Source of the DNA: an uncultured Oscillospiraceae bacterium
Lineage (GTDB): Bacteria; Bacillota_A; Clostridia; Oscillospirales; Oscillospiraceae
DNA length: 7,642 bases
Direction: 5' to 3'
Assembly (NCBI GenBank): GCA_944386965.1
Contig: CALXDE010000109.1
Span: 1-7,642 of the forward strand
Shown here one piece after another: positions 5,903 to 7,642 of this stretch. The notes under the pieces are model-generated. The model worked only from the letters and a program-made list of their open reading frames with translations. It was not told where the DNA came from and did not search any database. The translations under genes were made by a program, and so were the position numbers. The stretch's first letter is position 1. Every line of letters starts with the position of its first letter.

Positions 5903-6238
5903 CTATTCCCATTTCTCCCAGATCTCCGGGTGGTAGCCCACGGTGACCTCCCGGCCATTGCGCACCACGGGGGTGCGGAACAGCTGCGGATGCTCGAAGA
6001 GCTTTTCCTCCGCCGCGTCGGGGGTGATGTAGGCCATGTACAGGTCCTGATAGGCCCGGCATTTGGTGTTGACCAGATCCTCATAGGAGAGCTTTGCCCG
6101 GACGCTGCGGTACTCCCCGGGGGAGAAGCCCTTTTTGAAGAGGTCGATGTACTGGTATTTGATGCGCCGCTCCTTGAACCAACGCTCGGCCTTTTTGGTG
6201 TCGAAACATTTGGAGGAGCCAAAAATCTGAATATTCAT
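5903..6238 (-). CDS. ArsC/Spx-family thioredoxin-fold protein
   Basis: This 111-residue protein belongs to the ArsC/Spx/YffB family. It opens with the strand NIQIFGSSKC and the redox or ligand cysteine C11 in K-C-F-D-T-K-K-A (10-17). There is no second Cys at C14, so the CxxC switch of canonical Spx is absent. The RTPVV segment (88-92) gives the cis-Pro loop, followed by VGYHPEIWEKW at the C-terminus. C60 is the only other cysteine. Family members reduce arsenate with glutaredoxin, or act as regulators on RNA polymerase, or are uncharacterised. No arsenic genes are nearby, so arsenate reduction is not supported. The ATG has a good AAGGAG site (6246-6251 on the complement). It is divergent from, and almost touching, the sirtuin gene. 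Confidence 0.88.
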   Translation of the reverse strand: MNIQIFGSSKCFDTKKAERWFKERRIKYQYIDLFKKGFSPGEYRSVRAKLSYEDLVNTKCRAYQDLYMAYITPDAAEEKLFEHPQLFRTPVVRNGREVTVGYHPEIWEKWE

Positions 6239-6262
6239 AAAAAATCTCCTTGGAGGTGCAGG

Positions 6263-6973
6263 ATGAACGAAATCATGCAGTTGAAGCAGTGGATTGCGGA
6301 CAGCGACAACATTGTCTTTTTCGGCGGCGCCGGCGTGAGCACTGAGAGCGGCATCCCGGATTTCCGCAGCACCGACGGATTGTACAACCAGCAGTATGAC
6401 TACCCGCCGGAGACTATTTTAAGCCATGGCTTCTATAAAAGCAACCCCGAAGCGTTCTGGCGCTTCTACCGGGACAAGATGCTCTGCCTGGATGCCCGGC
6501 CCAACCCAGCCCATACCCGGCTGGCCCAGCTGGAGCAGGCGGGGAAGCTCCGGGCGGTCATCACCCAGAATATCGACGGGCTCCACCAGAAGGCAGGGAG
6601 CAGAAATGTCCTGGAGCTCCACGGCAGCGTCCACCGCAACTACTGCGAGCGCTGCGGGAAGTTCTACTCGGCGGAGGACATCCAGCACACCACCGGTGTG
6701 CCCCGGTGCGCCTGCGGCGGCCCCATCAAGCCGGATGTGGTACTCTACGAGGAGGGGCTGGACCAGGACACGCTGGAGCGTGCGGTGGCGGCCATCCGGC
6801 ATGCGGAGGTGTTCATCATCGGCGGCACGTCTCTGGTGGTCTATCCGGCGGCGGGCCTGGTGCGCTATTATCGGGGGGACAAGCTGGTGGTCATCAACAA
6901 GACGGAGCTGCCCGGAACGGGAGCCGATCTCACCATCTGCCGGCCCATTGGAGAGGTCCTCAGCCAGGTGTGA
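6263..6973 (+). CDS. NAD-dependent protein deacylase, Sir2 family
   Basis: This 236-residue complete sirtuin removes acetyl or other acyl groups from lysines, consuming NAD+. All key parts are present. The NAD-binding G-A-G-x-S motif begins GAGVSTESGIPDFR (22-35). TQNIDGLH is at 101-108, and the catalytic histidine is H120 (LELHGS). The structural zinc ligands are C128-x2-C131 and C149-x-C151. The second nucleotide block is GGTSLVVYPAAG (187-198), and INKT (211-214) follows. The Tyr/Arg pair of SIRT5-like desuccinylases is not evident after the first motif, so a general bacterial deacetylase (class U or M style) is more likely. The ATG follows GGAGGTG at about 6-base spacing; the frame is open upstream, but that stretch is antisense to the ArsC-like gene. 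No clear terminator follows; tRNA genes begin 89 bases downstream. Confidence 0.94.
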   Translation: MNEIMQLKQWIADSDNIVFFGGAGVSTESGIPDFRSTDGLYNQQYDYPPETILSHGFYKSNPEAFWRFYRDKMLCLDARPNPAHTRLAQLEQAGKLRAVITQNIDGLHQKAGSRNVLELHGSVHRNYCERCGKFYSAEDIQHTTGVPRCACGGPIKPDVVLYEEGLDQDTLERAVAAIRHAEVFIIGGTSLVVYPAAGLVRYYRGDKLVVINKTELPGTGADLTICRPIGEVLSQV

Positions 6974-7003
6974 GAAGAAACCGCGATTTTGGAAAATTTA
7001 AGG

Positions 7004-7032
7004 TTGACAAAGCCTGCAGAAACCGCTATAAT
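7004..7032 (+). promoter_or_regulatory. Consensus promoter of the tRNA-Leu pair
   Basis: Perfect TTGACA (7004-7009), a 17-base spacer and perfect TATAAT (7027-7032) give an ideal sigma-A promoter. Transcription would start about 24 bases before the first tRNA. Confidence 0.93.
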
Positions 7033-7062
7033 AATTCTGCTGTCCTTGAGGGAAACAGAAAT

Positions 7063-7147
7063 GCGAGTGTGCTGGAACTGGTAGACAGGCACGTTTGAGG
7101 GGCGTGTGACAACCGTCGTACGGGTTCAAGTCCCGTCACTCGCACCA
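7063..7147 (+). tRNA. tRNA-Leu (anticodon GAG)
   Basis: The acceptor stem GCGAGTG pairs with CACTCGC, followed by discriminator A and encoded CCA. The anticodon arm is CACGT-TTGAGGG-GCGTG with anticodon GAG at 7097-7099. The long variable arm (class II) and the T arm ACGGG-TTCAAGT-CCCGT identify a leucine tRNA reading CUC/CUU. Confidence 0.96.
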
Positions 7148-7169
7148 CCTTCCCGAAGAGGACGGATGC

Positions 7170-7257
7170 GCGCGAGTGGTGGAATTGGCAGACTCGCTAG
7201 ATTCAGGTTCTAGTGTGCATTACGCACGTGCGGGTTCAAGTCCCGCCTCGCGCACCA
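7170..7257 (+). tRNA. tRNA-Leu (anticodon CAG)
   Basis: The acceptor stem GCGCGAG pairs with CTCGCGC, followed by A and encoded CCA. The anticodon arm is CTAGA-TTCAGGT-TCTAG with anticodon CAG at 7204-7206. It has a class II long variable arm (TGTGCATTACGCAC region) and the T arm GCGGG-TTCAAGT-CCCGC. It reads CUG and lies 22 bases after the GAG tRNA, so both come from one transcript. Confidence 0.96.
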
Positions 7258-7294
7258 AAAAGAAAGACACGACGCAGGTCGTGTCTTTCTTTTT
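7257..7294. terminator. Terminator of the tRNA operon
   Basis: A 17-bp perfect stem (7257-7273 with 7278-7294) has a GCAG loop. The stem begins with AAAAAG and ends CTTTTT, so a T run is produced on both strands. It directly abuts the CCA of the second tRNA. Confidence 0.93.
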
Positions 7295-7604
7295 GGGTTT
7301 CGCCGCCCAAAGGGTCACTCCACCCTTCGGCATCTGATGCTCAAAGGTCGGCAAAGCCGCCCCTGCGCAATTCTCCGCCGCCCTGTGTTCCATTAGGGTT
7401 GTGGGGCAGGACCTTCCGAGTCCGCATAAGGTCCTGGAGAGCCCTGCCTGCGGCCTTTCCCCTCCCAGGGGAGAGCCCCGGCCAATCGATAACATGTCGT
7501 CATCCCATTTCACATCGTCATTTTGTCCACGAATTTCAGCGGTCGAAATACGAACGGGCGGAACGACAAAAGAATGGAAAACACGAAATCTTGGGGGGCG
7601 GCGC
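7295..7604. other. Non-coding stretch with inverted repeats and a GC drop
   Basis: I see no credible complete gene here. Inverted repeats are AAGGGT/ACCCTT (7310-7315, 7322-7327) and AGGACCTT/AAGGTCCT (7408-7415, 7428-7435). The second is flanked by GGGC/GCCC (7404-7407, 7441-7444). A smaller CCCCT/AGGGG pair lies near 7458-7470. From about 7490 on, GC falls: 7501-7620 has 58 G/C of 120 by my count. The first part could be a dispersed intergenic element; this cannot be settled from one window. Confidence 0.5.
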
Positions 7605-7611
7605 ATGCCAT

Positions 7612-7642
7612 ATGGTCAATGAAAATAAAAAAGGGACCCAAG
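7612..7642 (+). CDS. Possible gene start running off the right edge
   Basis: A G-rich stretch (7593-7598) is followed by three candidate ATGs. The one at 7612 stays open to the edge (M-V-N-E-N-K-K-G-T-Q). The one at 7619 also stays open (M-K-I-K-K-G-P-K). The one at 7605 reads a five-residue peptide that stops in an ATGA overlap with the 7619 start. Spacing from the G-run is best for 7605 and long for the other two. Ten codons are too few to identify anything. Confidence 0.25.
   Translation, partial: MVNENKKGTQ

Noticed and set aside
5930..6262. Upstream in-frame extension of the sirtuin
   Set aside because: It is antisense to the ArsC-like gene; homologous sirtuins begin near the ATG at 6263, which has a GGAGGTG site.
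7220..7606. A 128-residue minus-strand open frame ending in REAGLEPARA
   Set aside because: The tail is the antisense translation of the tRNA-Leu 3' half, a well-known source of spurious protein predictions. The rest runs through the terminator and the repeat-rich stretch.
1..7642. CRISPR array, transposase, phage or toxin-antitoxin genes
   Set aside because: No regularly spaced repeats, no transposase motifs and no small overlapping toxin-like gene pairs were seen.

Overview
The window is about 7.6 kb of high-GC, tightly packed bacterial DNA. It most likely comes from an endospore-forming member of the Clostridia, in the style of gut Oscillospiraceae. The reasons are the spoVAD-spoVAE spore genes, Firmicutes-type ribosome binding sites (AGGAGG-like) and promoters, a CsoR-copA copper module, and tRNA genes with encoded CCA. 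The genus is inference.

Left part, all on the minus strand (read from about 2.6 kb down to 1): a VOC/glyoxalase-fold gene ends at a strong hairpin terminator. Next come spoVAD and spoVAE, encoding parts of the dipicolinic-acid channel machinery of spores, with a possible sigma-G-like promoter in front and their own terminator behind. Then comes csoR followed by the start of a copper-exporting P-type ATPase (copA), which runs off the left edge. The csoR-copA promoter is near-consensus, and a CsoR-type inverted repeat lies inside its 17-bp spacer.

Middle part, plus strand (2.7-5.85 kb): a promoter with a perfect TATAAT drives what looks like a three-gene operon. The genes are an unrecognised cysteine-rich protein with three zinc-ribbon-like Cys clusters, an NhaC-family Na+/H+ antiporter, and a cation diffusion facilitator with the N-x-x-x-D / D-x-x-x-D site typical of Mn(II) exporters. 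The last two genes overlap or nearly touch. The operon ends in a 26-bp perfect palindrome shared with the convergent gene on its right.

Right part: a minus-strand ArsC/Spx-like thioredoxin-fold protein and a plus-strand Sir2 deacylase are divergent with only 24 bp between their start codons. After the sirtuin, a consensus promoter drives two tandem leucine tRNAs (anticodons GAG and CAG), followed by a strong bidirectional hairpin terminator. The last ~350 bases hold no convincing complete gene. They contain inverted repeats, a drop in GC, and possibly the first codons of a gene leaving the window.

No CRISPR array, transposase, riboswitch or phage gene was seen. The least explained part is the zinc-ribbon / NhaC / CDF operon. 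Other points worth checking are the spoVAD-spoVAE pair without spoVAC and the structured region after the tRNAs.
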